Shown here in pieces: positions 35,247-47,600 of a stretch of DNA of 64,000 nt. The notes under the pieces are model-generated. The model was not told the origin of the DNA. It worked only from the letters and a program-made list of their open reading frames with translations, and ran no database searches. Source of the DNA: Dimorphilus gyrociliatus. Lineage: Eukaryota > Annelida > Polychaeta > Dinophilidae. Every line of letters starts with the position of its first letter. Position 1 is the first letter of the stretch. A program made the position numbers and the translations under genes. The DNA is taken from the NCBI GenBank assembly GCA_904063045.1, contig CAJFCJ010000076.1:67858-131857 (forward strand), given 5' to 3'.

Positions 35247-38043
35247 ACTGTAATCCGGTAAACCAGTATAAATGCAATGAAGAGTGTTTCCCAAGAACTA
35301 TAGTTTGTGACCAAATCCAGAATTGTATTTCTTCAGGAGATGAACAGGAAGATATTTGCAAAAACTTAATCCATCCAAATTCTTATACAGATAGAGATTT
35401 TCATTATAGCTCTTTTGGAAATGTTTATGTTAAAATTCCAAATATTTATAGATTTGCCCTAACAGAAAATAAAACCTGTAAAATTGGTTTCTATAAATGT
35501 ATATTTCAAGAATTTTGCATTTCAATTGAGTTGCTTTGCGATGGAATTAATCATTGTTTTTTAAAAGATGACGAAACTAGTTGCGGTAGATAAAAAAAAT
35601 CAATCAAAACAAACCAATGTGAAATATAATTTTTTTAAGAAAACTTACATTTTTATGGTTATTTCAAATGTCAAAATCAGAGTTATTTTCTAGAAATATC
35701 AAGGATTTGTGACGGTATCGTTGATTGTCGGCTTGGAAGCGATGAAATTTTTTGTGGAAATGAATCAGAATTACCTAAAAATTGTTTACAATTGTTGCCT
35801 TTTGAATTGGAATGTCAACTTTTACAAACAAAAGAAAACAAAAATAAACTAAGTGTTGTCCCAGAAATTTTTTTAACTGATTTTTTCAAAAGAGTCAACA
35901 TTTATGGAAATTTCAATATAAAAAATAAAAATAGATTAATTAATTTAATTATTTTAAAAATTGAAAACAACTTCCGGTTGCAAAATCATAAATTATCAAT
36001 TCCAAATCTGGTTTTCCTTTCTTTAAAAATGAATAACATTACAAACTTGAATTTCATCATAGATAAATATCATAATAATCTTTTACAATATCTTGACGTA
36101 TCCCATAATCCAATTTATTCAATTCAAGAATTAAATAGTCTGTTTAGTAAATTTCTGCTATACTTGGATATTTCATATACAAAAATTTCAGTATTATTAA
36201 ATCACCATTTTAATGGCACAACTCATATAAAAGTGTTTAGAGTTAAACATTGCAATATAAAAAAAATTGAATTAAACAATGCAAAGTTTTTAGAAAGTTT
36301 ATTTGAATTGAATTTTCAACATTCAAAATATTCTTTTAATATTGAGTTTCCTTTTCAAAAAATGACAAATTTAAAAATTTTCTACGCAAATAATTTTCGT
36401 ATTTGTTGTAAAATTTGGAAAGTAATAGGCAATTTTGTAAAATGTCAACCTTCTACTTCACTATTTAGTACATGTTCAAATATTTTAAGTTCAAATTTAT
36501 TGAAATATATGTTTTGGGGTTGTGGATTAATTGGGAATATTGCCAATATATTTTCATTATTTGTCATTATATTTTCAAAGTTTAAAGGAAAATTTTACAA
36601 GTGTAGTTTAACAATTGGAAATTGTTTCACCTCTGTCTATATGATTTTGATTTCAATTGTTGATTCTTACTATAATGAACGATATTTGGAGAATGAAAAG
36701 TATTGGAAAAATAGTATTTTATGCCAATTTTGCGGTGTTTTAATGACTTCCGGTTTACTTATATCCAGTTGTAGCCTATTGTTTATGTCAATTGACAGAA
36801 TTTTAGTGATAAAAAATCCATTTCAAATTTCAAGATTTTCAGATTTTTCAATAATAATATCAATTTTAATTATTATTCTTAGTTGTTTACTAAGTCTCTT
36901 ACCAGTTTTCATATATAAAGTTTCAATTTTTTGTTCTTTTGCTTTAAATAGATTATAATAGGCAACTTTTCTTTTTTTCCAGGATTATCATTCTCAATAT
37001 TCAATTTGTTTTAATATTCAAATTGGTGGTAAAAATTTTACTGGATGGATATTTTCAACTATTGTTTTTGGTTTTTTTGAATTTTTAATAAATTTAATAA
37101 CTTTAATAATTAATTTAATCCTATTAAAATAATTATTAAATCATTAAAAATGAAAAATAGTATTAAGAATAGAACTGTTAAAAAATCATTTGTTTTTGCT
37201 ATACTAACAAATGTTTTATGTTGGTTTCCACTTTCAATTTTAGGTTGATATAACATTTTTTTTTTAAAAAAAACAAAAGTAAACTTTTTTGTTTTTTTTT
37301 TTTTGTCAATAGTTTTTTCATCAACACTAAAAGAATTGACATTGCGTAATAACGCTAAAGTTTTACTTGTTATATTCCTTATTCCTATTAATTCTGTAGT
37401 AAATCCATTTATCTTTACAACAACTTCAATATATCAATTTTATAATATAAAGAAAGATGAATTATTAAAGAGAGGGTTTGATAATTTTTTTTCTCTATTT
37501 AATCATATAAAAAATTATCCTACTACTAAACAGGAAGGAGAATGTAGAAGATGTTGAATTGGCAGTTAGAAAAAAATGTTAGTAGGCCTAGTTTTGTTTT
37601 TGTCAATTCACCTATCAATTAGAAATTTAATTTTTTTTTAGTTATCTCATGCTTAAATGATTATGATGATTTTCATATATGTTTTACACAACTATTTAGA
37701 AGGTTACCATCTTCCAACTCCTCAATAGAGTACTATTTATTTAAAGATAACAACTATTTTCAATGTATTAAACAAATTTCGATTGCCTGTTGCTTTTTAC
37801 ATTCACAACTGGTATCATTTGGAGGATTATTAACATTGGATAATATCATTTATCATGTAAAATAAATACAAAAAAAATGAAAGAAAAAAAAATTTTTTTA
37901 TTTTTTAGACAGAAAAACGGAAATTTTATGTTTATTGGAAAAAGTATAAAATTTTTGGTAATTTTCATGAAATTAATGATATTTATGCATTTGGAAAATT
38001 CATTCAACATATTCTATATTTGAGAAAACAACTTTTAAATTAG
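35247..38043 (+). pseudogene. GRL101-like 7TM receptor with kinase-like tail, 5'-truncated and frameshifted (gene B)
   Basis: Exons visible: 35247-35585 (two LDLa-like units), 35640-36919 (LDLa, LRRs, TM1-TM4), 36983-37243 (TM5-TM6), 37313-37543 (TM7, NPFIF), 37642-37856 and 37909-38043 (kinase-like tail). Junction phases equal those of gene A exons 13-19 apart from merging of the short linker exon. The ectodomain upstream of the gap is missing. Exon 36983-37243 is one base short for its phases, and a TAA follows INLILLK at about 37130 before the frame resumes as IIIKSLKMKN; this is a real frameshift or a sequencing error in AT-rich sequence. Notable: SIDRIL at the DRY position. If the frameshift is an error, the gene may be functional. 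Confidence 0.65.
37642..38043 (+). other. Kinase-C-lobe-like tail of gene B
   Basis: ISIACCFLHSQLVSFGGLLT, then LDNIIYH, then FYVYWKKYKIFG, then INDIYAFGKFIQHIL. It aligns position by position with gene A's tail across the same phase-0 intron. The catalytic Asp of HRD is replaced within SFGGLLTLDN, DFG is absent, and the helix F Asp (NDIYAFG) is kept. Confidence 0.4.
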
Positions 38044-38692
38044 CAAGAAATTTCTGAACAAAAAAAGTTTTCTCTGATTATTTTCTAAAATTTTTTCTTT
38101 TTGTCTTTTGTATGATTCTTTTGATATAATACAAAACTTTTTTCTGTTGGTATCAGATAGTGTTTAGTCATATCTCAACTGAATGTTTGCAATTTTAGGT
38201 TACTTATTGTATACTGTGTAAATTAGTAAACACAGAACAATTGCTCATTTTTTAAACAATATACTCAGGGCTATGTTTAGTATTTGTTTTTTTTTGTTGA
38301 TTTCCTACCTACAAGACCTACGGTGTTTTCATCTCTTTCATAATTTATATAATACTCTTTAGGGTCAGTTACTGAAATGTTTTAAAGAGGTTTTAGGGTC
38401 AGGTATCCAAAAATGGTGTCGATTAAGGCATAACAAGTATATTTGAAGCTTTGATAATTCTTTGTATTTGGTCTCAAAAGTATATACTGGTCCCATCAGG
38501 CGTACGCAGAAAAGACTATACTGCAACAGAATCCAATGGAAGATAATTCACCTTTCCACTCACTCAATGTACAAAGAAGAACTGAAACAGTTCTTGATAT
38601 TTTCAATAGGCTTGTTAGTGTTATACTGTCAGCATCATTCCATTTCTTTGAAATATCACCCAATACTGCACCCAGGCGCAGCAAACACATAT
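38044..38692. other. Intergenic with a short open stretch
   Basis: About 38462-38690 is open in two plus frames (e.g. MEDNSPFHSLNVQRRTETVL), ending where the MITE begins. No family is recognised; probably a transposon fragment split by the MITE. Confidence 0.3.
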
Positions 38693-38858
38693 GGGGTCGA
38701 CAGAAAACGTCCACAACTGAGAAATTTCAAGACTAGATTTTGGATTGAGAAATGGTTAGGAAGAAGAAGACAGCAACTGATATATACTTAGGAGGGTCTC
38801 CTCTAAGGGTTAGGGTTAGGGTAAAAGCACTGATTTGTGGACGTTTTCTGTCGCATCC
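38693..38858. mobile_element. MITE family M1, copy 4 (reverse orientation)
   Basis: It begins GGGGTCGACAGAAAACGTCC and ends GGACGTTTTCTGTCGCATCC, with internal 'ggttagggttagggtaaaag' (reverse of CCCTAA). No clear target duplication. Confidence 0.75.
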
Positions 38859-39254
38859 ATTTTAAAATTTTAAGGATAAGGGTCCTTTGAGATTTTCATC
38901 CCGAAGTGTGGAGATTTTGTCCAAATTATTCTTTTTATAACTCTGAATACTAACAAACTACCAAAACCCTTTTTTTTTAATTCAGTAAATTTAAAGGAAA
39001 TCATAGCAGAGCAGGAAAAAAGAACTGTGAGAAGAAGATAATATGTGGAATTTTATGACATAGTTCCTGATGTGCAAAACCAGATTCAATAAAATTTGTA
39101 AACAATTCCTTTTTCAAATTTTTCTTCAACTTATTATTGGATGATAATATTTTCCTTGTTCTGCTAATTCCAAATCAGATTGTTTTTCAAACAAAGTTGA
39201 TGGTGAGAGTGGTTGCTGAAAACAAGTGTCTGTTAAAAAAATACAACTATTTAT

Positions 39255-40061
39255 CTACTTTTGAAAAAAATTCACAGTATTCAATATATATATATATATT
39301 CTAAAATTATGTTTGTTTTCTTTATGAATGAAAATAATTTTTTCCCAAATTTCTATAGTATTTAAAAAGAAATTTGCAGAATGAAGAAATAGCGAAATTG
39401 ACCTTTCATAACTTTCAATATATTGTCTTGGAATTTCCAAATACATTGCCAAATTATTATTAAAATCAGTTTTATCTTTTGAATAAAGTATATGGCACAT
39501 GTTATTCTTGAACAATTCCATTTCTGATGTAGCATTCAATAAAAATGAATAACTCTTCAGAGGAATTAGTGTCTTTATTAATTGTTTGTTTTTATTGAAA
39601 GAGGAAATAAATGTATCAATAGTTTTATCATTCTGGAAGAGAAAACACATTGTTTGAATAGAAGAATGTAATGATTTCAAAACCAGCTTTGTATGATTGT
39701 AGTATTTTGCTAATTTCATTTTCTGATTTTGTTCTTACTAAATTAAGAGCATCTATTAGCAGATATTTGTATTTGTCGACATTAGAATTGTCAGTGACAT
39801 TAAAATATTTTGCTGAATGAATGGAATGAATGAGAAGACAAATAATTGAATAAATTACTAATATATAATACCTATAACTTGTGAAATAGACTTAGTAATT
39901 TCTTTTACAATTGTACTCTATTGTAGTTATATTGCTGGAATAGGGTTTGTAAAGGTTTTTTGTTGACTATGTTGAAAAAGAGAAACATAATTCTCACATT
40001 TCAAGAGTGCCAATTGATTTTGGGTAGCAGTCAAAGAAAAAATACACACCAAAATCAACAT
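39255..40061 (-). CDS. Unknown secreted protein, uncertain model
   Basis: On the minus strand, an ATG at 40061 opens a signal-peptide-like start (MLILVCIFSLTATQNQ, then LALLKCENYVSLFQ). A middle exon at about 39790-39690 reads YFNVTDNSNVDKYKYLLIDA. A third runs to 39255 (NDKTIDTFISSF ... SFLLNATSEMELFKNNM). The last junction (acceptor 'tctcttccag') does not keep phase with the exon before it, and the first exon runs into stops before a clear donor. This is either a degenerate gene or a wrong model. No homology recognised. Confidence 0.3.
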
Positions 40062-40739
40062 TTTAAGAAATTTCAAACAGAAAAATTCTTCTTTTCAAAA
40101 AATTTTAATAATTAATATTAAAGTTAATTTTTACATGACAATCTTAAAGATATACCAGTTTATATGTGAACATAAAAACAGAATTTGACAGTGCTATAAC
40201 TTTTAAACTGTAACGGATAATTTAGTTCTGTAAAATGATTTTTGATTTTTATATAACAGTGTTAAAATATAACCTTCAAAGAAAATCATAGCTCAGTTAT
40301 TACTTGGCTAATTTTGATAAAATTTGAAGCAAAATCATTGGTTCTGAAATAGATTTTGTAACTAAATGACAATCAGCTTATTGTGGAAACTATTTCTCCC
40401 AACAATCCAAAAAATTGGAACCACATTATATTGAAACTGAAGATGAAATCTCCATTGAAAATGAAAATGTTCAAAATAATGAAAAGTTAGCCAATCTAGC
40501 CAAAATGGATGTTGAAGATGTTTCTGATGTATCAGAAAGTGCCGTTTGGAAAACTTTACAAATTAATTGATGCTGCCTTGATGATGCTAATCACCACTAC
40601 TATGTTAAAAAATCCAACATTTAGTATGGCAAATTAAGTTTAAATTTGGCATGATTTCAACAGATATCACTTTTGTTTACTTTATTTCCACAAAAAGGTT
40701 GTATCATATTTTGAAAACATAAATTAAATTTTTTGGGCG
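40062..40739. other. Intergenic, satellite-like and MULE-linker-like scraps
   Basis: About 40110-40330 resembles the ~180-bp repeat of 54803-55160 ('acatgacaa', 'taacttttaaactgtaac', 'ttctgtaaaatgattt'). About 40411-40570 is an open acidic frame (YIETEDEISIENENVQNN) similar in composition to MULE linkers. Confidence 0.3.
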
Positions 40740-41180
40740 CAGGAGAAAACATTCACCAGAGGTGTACTTTGTTGTATTTTAATTATAGGAAATTCTGCTT
40801 CTTCAGAACGGTATTCATCATTTCCAATCATTTATCAACTCACCAAAGTACTCAAACAAATAAAACCTTTTTAAGTTTGTGCACAATTAGACTTAAGAAA
40901 TGTAATTTTGAAAGAAATTAATCAACAAAACACCAGTATTTTGTGCAAAGAATATGTATTGTGTAAATGAGTTTTTAGTTCTAAATAAGCAAGTTTAAAC
41001 AGCCAGCTAATCATTAGAGAACTGAACTGACAAGCTGGGGAAATGCATTTCCTTTTATGATGGTCTTATAATTCTCAAGTAACAAAAATATGAAAGCCTG
41101 TCATATCAGACATATAAAATATAATCTTCAGATTAGGTCCATGTGGCATTCAATACATTTTATCTTTCTTTGTCATGAAA
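40740..41180 (-). repeat. LTR-like repeat R2 (minus orientation)
   Basis: The complement carries the R2 blocks: 'aaaaggaaatgcatttcccc', 'agcttgtcagttcagttctc', 'ctggctgtttaaacttgc' and 'cagtatttcatgcaa'-like sequence. A further piece ('cttataattctcaagtaaca') recurs at about 41578-41600. Confidence 0.5.
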
Positions 41181-41656
41181 TACACCTGGTAAACCAGAGT
41201 TTGATATCTACAAGTTTTCCCAAAAGCAGAGCTTTAGTTTGCTAACTAGTATAACTCCAAATAAGGTTTCTCATTTTATAGTAAACAAATTATACATAAT
41301 TTTTTCTATTTCTTTTAAAAATGATAAAACTTGCTCTTGGAAAAAAGGGATGAGTTATCCCAAAAAGGGAACAATTTTTTCCAGGGAGAAGTATTCCCGG
41401 ACCTGATAAAGGAGAGGAATGAAAGTAGAAATAAATATATATTGTATATTGAGAATACAATTCCACATAAATGCACACAAACAGATATTGATACGTCTAT
41501 AAAGAGGAAACTGCAGGAGAATAGTATGCAAGTGAGTGACTGTCAAAAAAACTGGTAACAAAGTTGAAATCTTATGGTCTTATAATTCTCAAGTAACACA
41601 AAAATGTAGTTTAAACAGTTGGTCAAATTGATTAATTAAGATTTCTCTTTGTTTGT
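41181..41656. other. Repeat-derived, short open frame
   Basis: A 75-codon plus frame at 41331-41558 sits between two R2 fragments; no domain. Probably interior of a retroelement. Confidence 0.3.
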
Positions 41657-42483
41657 TTAAAAATTTGTTATCTGATAATGACAAATTTTCATATTTTCAC
41701 TTGAATTTTCAAATGCTTTGACATAAACAGCTTGACAATATTGTAATTTACAACCACATGAATATGTACAAAATGAGTTGTCATCTCCAGATATTAATAA
41801 ACAACTGAGGAATTTTGCATTGAATATTGGGTCAGGTTGAGGATCCTCTGCAACATATACTAAAATTTCAGCTGTAGGTAATTCTTCCGTTTTGTTACAC
41901 ACTTTTTGAAATGATGTCCTGAAATTTCAATTTCAAAATCAGGATATAAATGATCAACAGATGGCCATGGTATTCTTAAGGTAAATTCATTTGCTAAAGT
42001 GACATCAATGCAAGTTTCAGAGTCTTTATTATCAGTAATTCATATCAATTTTTCGTCCTTTTGTCTATTGGTGTCTTTAAATATTGGTCCATCAAAACAG
42101 CTAAAAACATAATTATTATATTTGATTGAATTGGAAGAGAGGTCACAAGTATTATCATTTTTAGTGGTACATCGGATTGGACGATAATCATTTACATAAA
42201 CAAAATATTTGCAATAATTCTCCGATTGGCATTTATCTCTACAAGCATATAGATCTGGCTCAGCAAATTCATTGTTTGAACCACAGTCTGATGCAAAACA
42301 AGTTATTGACTTGAATGCAACTCTGTCATAGGAAACACTTGCAGAATTACCCTGAGCCATGCATACTTGAGAACTTAAAACACACTCAATAGTTTGAAAA
42401 TTGTAACTAAAACATTTGCAATTTGACAATGATAAACATTTTGCAGAACATTCTTCCAGACTTACAGAAATGTCAACTTTCAA
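41657..42483 (-). pseudogene. Two PAN/apple-like domains plus FPWP/CQAVYIK domain (decayed)
   Basis: From 42483 leftwards: a PAN-like unit (VSLEECSAKCLSLSNCKCFS, then YNFQTIECVLSS), a second one (CRDKCQSENYCKYFVYVN), then an in-frame TGA at 42040-42042. The same frame continues TCIDVTLANEFTLRIPWPSV, DHLYPDFEIEISG. A one-base shift near 41900 leads into EILVYVAEDPQPDPIFNAKF, CTYSCGCKLQYCQAVYVKAF and a stop at 41657. The domain order and the FPWP-like and CQAVYVK motifs match the gene at 21100-21951. The N-terminal exon (signal peptide) is not identified. One stop and one frameshift suggest a pseudogene; either could be a read error. Confidence 0.6.
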
Positions 42484-42993
42484 AATTGTTGTGAATTGTG
42501 CTTTTCTTCTGGAAAACAGTTTTTATCCATGTGATTTTAAAACTAATAGATTTGCCTAATAAAGAATACATAGACTCTAACTTAATCATATATTCAATAA
42601 TCCATTTCTATTGCTTGTCATTGTTTACGTATTATTGCTTTTTGATCTTTTCAAAAATCCATATTCAGTTTTTTATTTAAGTACAATTTGAATCAATAAA
42701 TTACTGTTACAGCATTTTAATTTATTCAAACTTTAACTTAGTACTTTTTTGAAAGAATAACTGAATGATTAACAATAGCCTTTAAAGTTCTTCTAAAAGA
42801 ATACACTGGATGGCGCTTACCAATTGATTTATTCATTAGGTTTTAGAGTTGTAATATTATGCCAAAATAATTCATCATCATTAAAAAGTTGCACAAATTT
42901 AAATTCAGAAGTAAAATAAAAAAAAATTTACTTTCAGCAACAATTGAAGATTGACTTTGCTTTATATTTTTGCCAAAAAAAACACATAAATCA

Positions 42994-44677
42994 TTAATCT
43001 GAGTCATATTCAAGCTCTATAGAATTTCTTGATAATTGAAATTTATGATAAATACCAAGAATACCATTTCTAATATTTGGATTTGATGTTAGATTTATTC
43101 TTTTTAGTTTTGGACATTTCGCTGCCAGATTCCCAATATCAACACATATTTTCTCATCTAAATTACAATCGGATAAATGAATTTCCTGTAGGGTGTCTGC
43201 GGAATACATCAATCCTTTACATATTTTAGACAAACCCTCTCCCATATTTCTGTTCATTGTTAAATCTATTGTTTGAATTGTAGAGAAATTCTTCAGACCT
43301 TTTCCAATATCTTCACATAATTCCTCATTCAAATCGCAATAACTAATAATAAAATCTTTTAAACCAATTGATAATTGAGAGAGGTGATGAAAAAATGAGG
43401 AAAATGTAAGTCCATTATGGTATTTGTCTGTCAAATGTATAGTTTCAACTTTTGAGGATTTACATAATAACATTCCAAAATTTCTCCACAAAGCTTCATT
43501 TGCAATAAAGCTACAGTGAAACCCTACTGCTTGTTTTTTACGAGACATATTAATCCATTTAAAAAGAAATGAAATTCCATCTCGAAGACCACTATTGCCT
43601 ACTAGATTTATTGAGGGATTATTGGACAGTTTACTTCTCAATAGATGTTTAATATAAAACCAAATATTCCCATCTAGGCCACAATATGAAAAATCAATTT
43701 CCTTTAGAGAATGACACAATGTTTCAAGCCCCATCACAAATTTTTGAAATGGAATGTTTTAATTTTGAATTCTTTGATAGTTTAATGATTTGAATGTTTG
43801 TACATTTATTCAAAAGATTTCCCAAACTCTGGCACATATTCTCATTTAAATTACATTCTACAAAATTGATTTCCCTTAAAGTATCTGATGCTTTCTCAAG
43901 CTTATCGCAAATAAGCAAAAAATCATTTTCTGTATATAGATTCATACTCAGGTCAATTACTTCAAAGTGGCAACCTAAAGCTGAGAAGTCATCAATACAT
44001 TAAAGGATATTCTTGGAGGAGAGGCAGCCTCTAAAACCAACTTCTTTAATGACTTTTGAAGACATTTGAAGCTTTCTCAAAATAGCTGCTAGTTCAATTG
44101 ATCCATTTTCATTTTCATTTAGGCGTATTATGTCAAGATGTTGACAATTTACTAACAAATTTCCAATATGAAAATACAAAGTTTTGTCAATATGGCACTT
44201 TGAAAAAGTGAGTTCTCTTAAAGAATTTGAAAATGATAACAGAACTCGACATATATCAATTGATTCATCAGCTGGAAAAGAACTGTCAATTATAATGACC
44301 TTTTCAACTTTAGAACATTTTATCAATACACTCTCTAACAGTTTTCTCTCTTTTTCATCCATGGTCAAATTTTCAATTTTGATTTCCTTAAGAGTATCAG
44401 ACCACTTAGAAATCACATTATAAACACTTGATAGCCAAACATTATCATTCCATATGTATCTTAGATGTATTGTATCAATTGGAAATTGATCAGTTAAATC
44501 CATTAAGGAGTTGACAATATTTAATTCATCCAAAGAAACACACAAGATGCTATCATTCACTTTTTTTAGAATAATGAATACATCTCTTATCCTGTCATGG
44601 AAACAGGAGAGTAATGATTGAATATCATCATTTCCATTAAGTTTTATTGTTTCAAAAGTTGAAAAATTTGTCGACAA
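42994..44677 (-). pseudogene. LRR (RNase-inhibitor-like) gene remnant related to the TRIM-LRR gene
   Basis: The minus strand encodes LRR pairs with the same ~57-residue rhythm as the protein at 60161-62554: GLKDFIISYCDLNEELCEDI, NRNMGEGLSKICKGLMYS, TLQEIHLSDCNLDEKICVDI. It is one reading frame broken by a single TAA at about 44000 (between SSKNIL and CIDDFSALGC) and by one extra G near 43735 that shifts SKICDG to LETLCHSLKEIDF. The RING/B-box N-terminus is absent. The 5' end near 44677 has no convincing start. Confidence 0.7.
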
Positions 44678-44679
44678 AT

Positions 44680-45229
44680 TCCCAGTATATAACTTTATCT
44701 GTATATAGAATTTGTTTTGTTCATAATCTACTCTTTCTAACGATTTCGATGAGTTGTGTAGACCTTTACCAACAAGTGTCCGGATAAAATATCTATATAA
44801 AGTTTAGGGCTAGGAAAAATTCAATTTCATTATTTTTAGTCTATGTTAAGGCCAAACAGAAGGTTAAGGACGGAAAAGGAGAAAAAATGTTAACCATTTT
44901 TGGGTTAATGTTAGGGTAAAAATACAAAACACGGGATTACATCTTGTGTTTATCAATTGAAATATAAAATTAAATCTATTTAACATTCAAACAACATGGC
45001 GTCGAATAGTTTATTTCGAAAAAGATTTGACTTGATAAGAATGAGGAAGCACTAGAAACTCTGAGCAATACTGAAAGATTGAACTAAATTTCTGGTGGAA
45101 AATCCAGACATTGAAAATTATAACAGAAGAAGATAATGAAGAGAAGAGATATGTCATTATCTAAAGAACAGCATTCTGAGTTCTCAAGCTTGTCTAGCCC
45201 GAGGTGCCACTAATAGCACCTCTTCATAC
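44680..45229. other. Intergenic, no supported gene
   Basis: Only short frames; no motif recognised. Confidence 0.3.
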
Positions 45230-45890
45230 CAAAGAGTCGGGTTCCAATCAATTCACTTGCTTTAATTCAAACTGTGGTGTTAAAAATGAGCATGATACTA
45301 TAGATATACCTGGCTGTAGGGATTTTTGCGCTACTGAGGGCTGTGATTACTTTATGAATGTCCATGACGATTGAACAAAGAGATGTACTACTAGTGATAA
45401 TTTTCAATGTGAACTTTATCTAGACTAGGCCCAGATGGACAATTCTATATTTACATGTTTTAGTGGTCCTATCCTATAAGATATCATCACTCAAGAAGAT
45501 CCAAAATTAGTAGCTGGTACTGATAGCAAAGTACCAGAAACTTGTTTTGATGTTGCCTTGAAGTTGGAATTTAGTCTACGAATACCTTGGCCATCTGTTG
45601 ACAATGTCAATCATGATTTTGAAATTGAAATTTTAGGATACAATTTCAAAAAGTGTATTGATAGATTAGACATTTTGTAACCAGCTGGAATTTCTGTCTA
45701 TCTTCCAGTAGGTACTCAAGTTGATCTAATTTTTATGGATCATTTTTAGGTTGTTCATTAGTATCTGGTGACAATAACTCCATCTGAAAATATTAGTGTA
45801 GCTGTGAAATATTTTCAGGCGGTGTATATAAAAGCATTCGACGATATAGACGAAAATATGAGAGTTTGTTTTCAACGATCCTGATTTTTC
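45230..45890 (+). pseudogene. PAN plus FPWP/CQAVYIK-domain pseudogene
   Basis: Several stops interrupt a clear paralogue of the gene at 41657-42483: CRDFCATEGCDYFMNVHDD, then KVPETCFDVALKLEFSLRIP, WPSVDNVNHDFEIEILGYNF, and FQAVYIKAFDDIDENMRVCF. The two copies face each other with LRR sequence between them, pointing to an inverted duplication. Confidence 0.65.
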
Positions 45891-45966
45891 AACGGATTGT
45901 CTAATTTATGCAAGATATTCTAATTAAGGGTTAACTAAGATTAACTAGTTAATCCTTATTGTGTTA

Positions 45967-46420
45967 TTACTCTTTTCTCACAATATAATGTAGTTTTCTC
46001 CAAAAAATTGCAAAACATTCTTGAATAAATGGTTTTAAAATATCATCAACATTAATTAGGCAACATTCTTGTTTGTTTCTCTCTAATTTTTTTCCCTTTA
46101 TTAATTTGTTATCAATGTCAATTGATATATAATTTGATCCAATTTTACCATCAGATTGAACTTGTGAGTGAAATTTAAATGTCTTTTTCCCAATATCACC
46201 AATAAGTCCATCCATTTTGTCATAATCTTTTGGTGAAAGTTTAAAACTTGTATCCAAGTGAATTTCAGATAAACATTGGATGGATTTCTGTATTTAAATT
46301 ATTTTTTCTGCATGTTCTAAAGATTTTATAAAGATATGATTTCCATTGATCAAACATTCAATTTTTTTTTATTCAAAAGTGAACCAACTTTAGATACTAC
46401 AACAGTACTATCATAAGGTA
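45967..46420 (-). pseudogene. Fragment related to the LRR/TRIM-like family
   Basis: An open minus frame at 46257-45967 (MDTSFKLSPKDYDKMDGLIG, ending LHYIVRKE) is preceded by stop-broken sequence reading like SIQCLSEIHLDT, resembling the LRR consensus. The assignment rests on position next to 42994-44677 and weak similarity. Confidence 0.3.
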
Positions 46421-46925
46421 GCAGGTGAAACCGTACCCGAGTGAAACCGTGCCCATAAAAATATTATATTTTTTTAATTTTATTATTTAGAATTATAATA
46501 ATGGAACCTACAAAAATAAAAACATTGTTGAAATATAAACTGACAGCCATTTTAAAAATGAAGAAACTGAAGTTAACTTTCACTTTGGAAAGAATTTACT
46601 TTGGAAGTTAAGCTTTTTTTGATAATTATATTTGGGCAAAGATTATCATTTTAGATTTAACAGAGGTAATTTCATGTGGATTGTAATCTAGATTAATGTT
46701 ATATTCATATTTTGAATACATGTTTTTTAATTTTGTGAAAAAATCCAATTTATTTGAAAAATAATTTTCAGCCATTTTGAATAATTGTAAGTATACCTTT
46801 CCAATACTCATTTCAAATCAAAATATTATTGTTCTTTTATTGATGTGTTCAATAATATTATTTTTCATTTATTCACTAATTACATTTAATATTTTCAGTC
46901 TGGTATAGAGAATTATTCATAAAAC
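46421..46925. other. Intergenic, no supported gene
   Basis: AT-rich. The minus 61-codon frame at 46626-46811 has no domain. Confidence 0.3.
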
Positions 46926-47490
46926 ATGTCAGTCAAATGTAAGAATTGTAAGCTTTTTGTATATGAAAGACAGAAGAAAATGTCTTGTGTGCTTTGCAAT
47001 GAAATTATTCATCAAAAATGTGTCATAAGTATGATTCTATATTCAATATGGCATTTATAAATATTCAGCTATTTCAATCAGATTCTAAGGTGTCAGTTTG
47101 TCTTGATTGTGAAAAAAACAGATTCCTTCTTCAGATGAAGAGACCAGACTATCAAATTGTAGAAACTGGTGATGTGTATGGAAAATTACAAAATTCAACT
47201 AATCTTCAAAATGAAGATGGAGAAAGTCACCAAGTTTCAAATGAGCCAGAGTTTTGTGATGATGGCAATTTTGATAACTGTCATATGAATGGAAATGAAA
47301 TGAATGAAAATTTAAATGAAGATGTGGTTGTAGATGCAAATGAAGGTGTGATGGATGCAAATGTGAATGACAATGGAATATTGAGCAATGAAAATATTGA
47401 ACACTTGCAGGAACTGATCCATGACAACTTTCAAATAGTTAAAGGTGGAAGTCAAAAATATTTATATTTTTCCCATTTTTGGTAACAAAT
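46926..47490 (+). pseudogene. MULE N-terminal zinc finger plus acidic linker, copy 4
   Basis: ATG at 46926 starts MSVKCKNCKLFVYERQKKMS, then CVLCNEIIHQKC: C-x2-C...C-x2-C...H-x2-C spacing. A one-base shift near 47020 leads into HKYDSIFNMAFINIQLFQ and SVCLDC, completing a PHD-like finger. An acidic linker follows (NENLNEDVVVDANEGVMDAN) and then HDNFQIVKGGSQKYLYFS, the start of the FLYWCH region, where coding ends. The catalytic core is absent. The layout equals that of the element at 17521-19992. Confidence 0.6.
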
Positions 47491-47600
47491 CTGGCTGCAG
47501 TTTTATAACCTTTTAAGAGCATTTGTTTATTCTTTTCCAAAATTCATATTCAGATTTGAATTGTGGACTGTCATATACCAGGTTTTTGGTAAGGTGGCAC

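Noticed and set aside
45180-45240. tRNA-like hairpin near 'gaggtgccactaatagcacctc'
   Set aside because: It is only a short stem-loop without the A/B boxes or cloverleaf of a tRNA, and it overlaps the PAN-family pseudogene.
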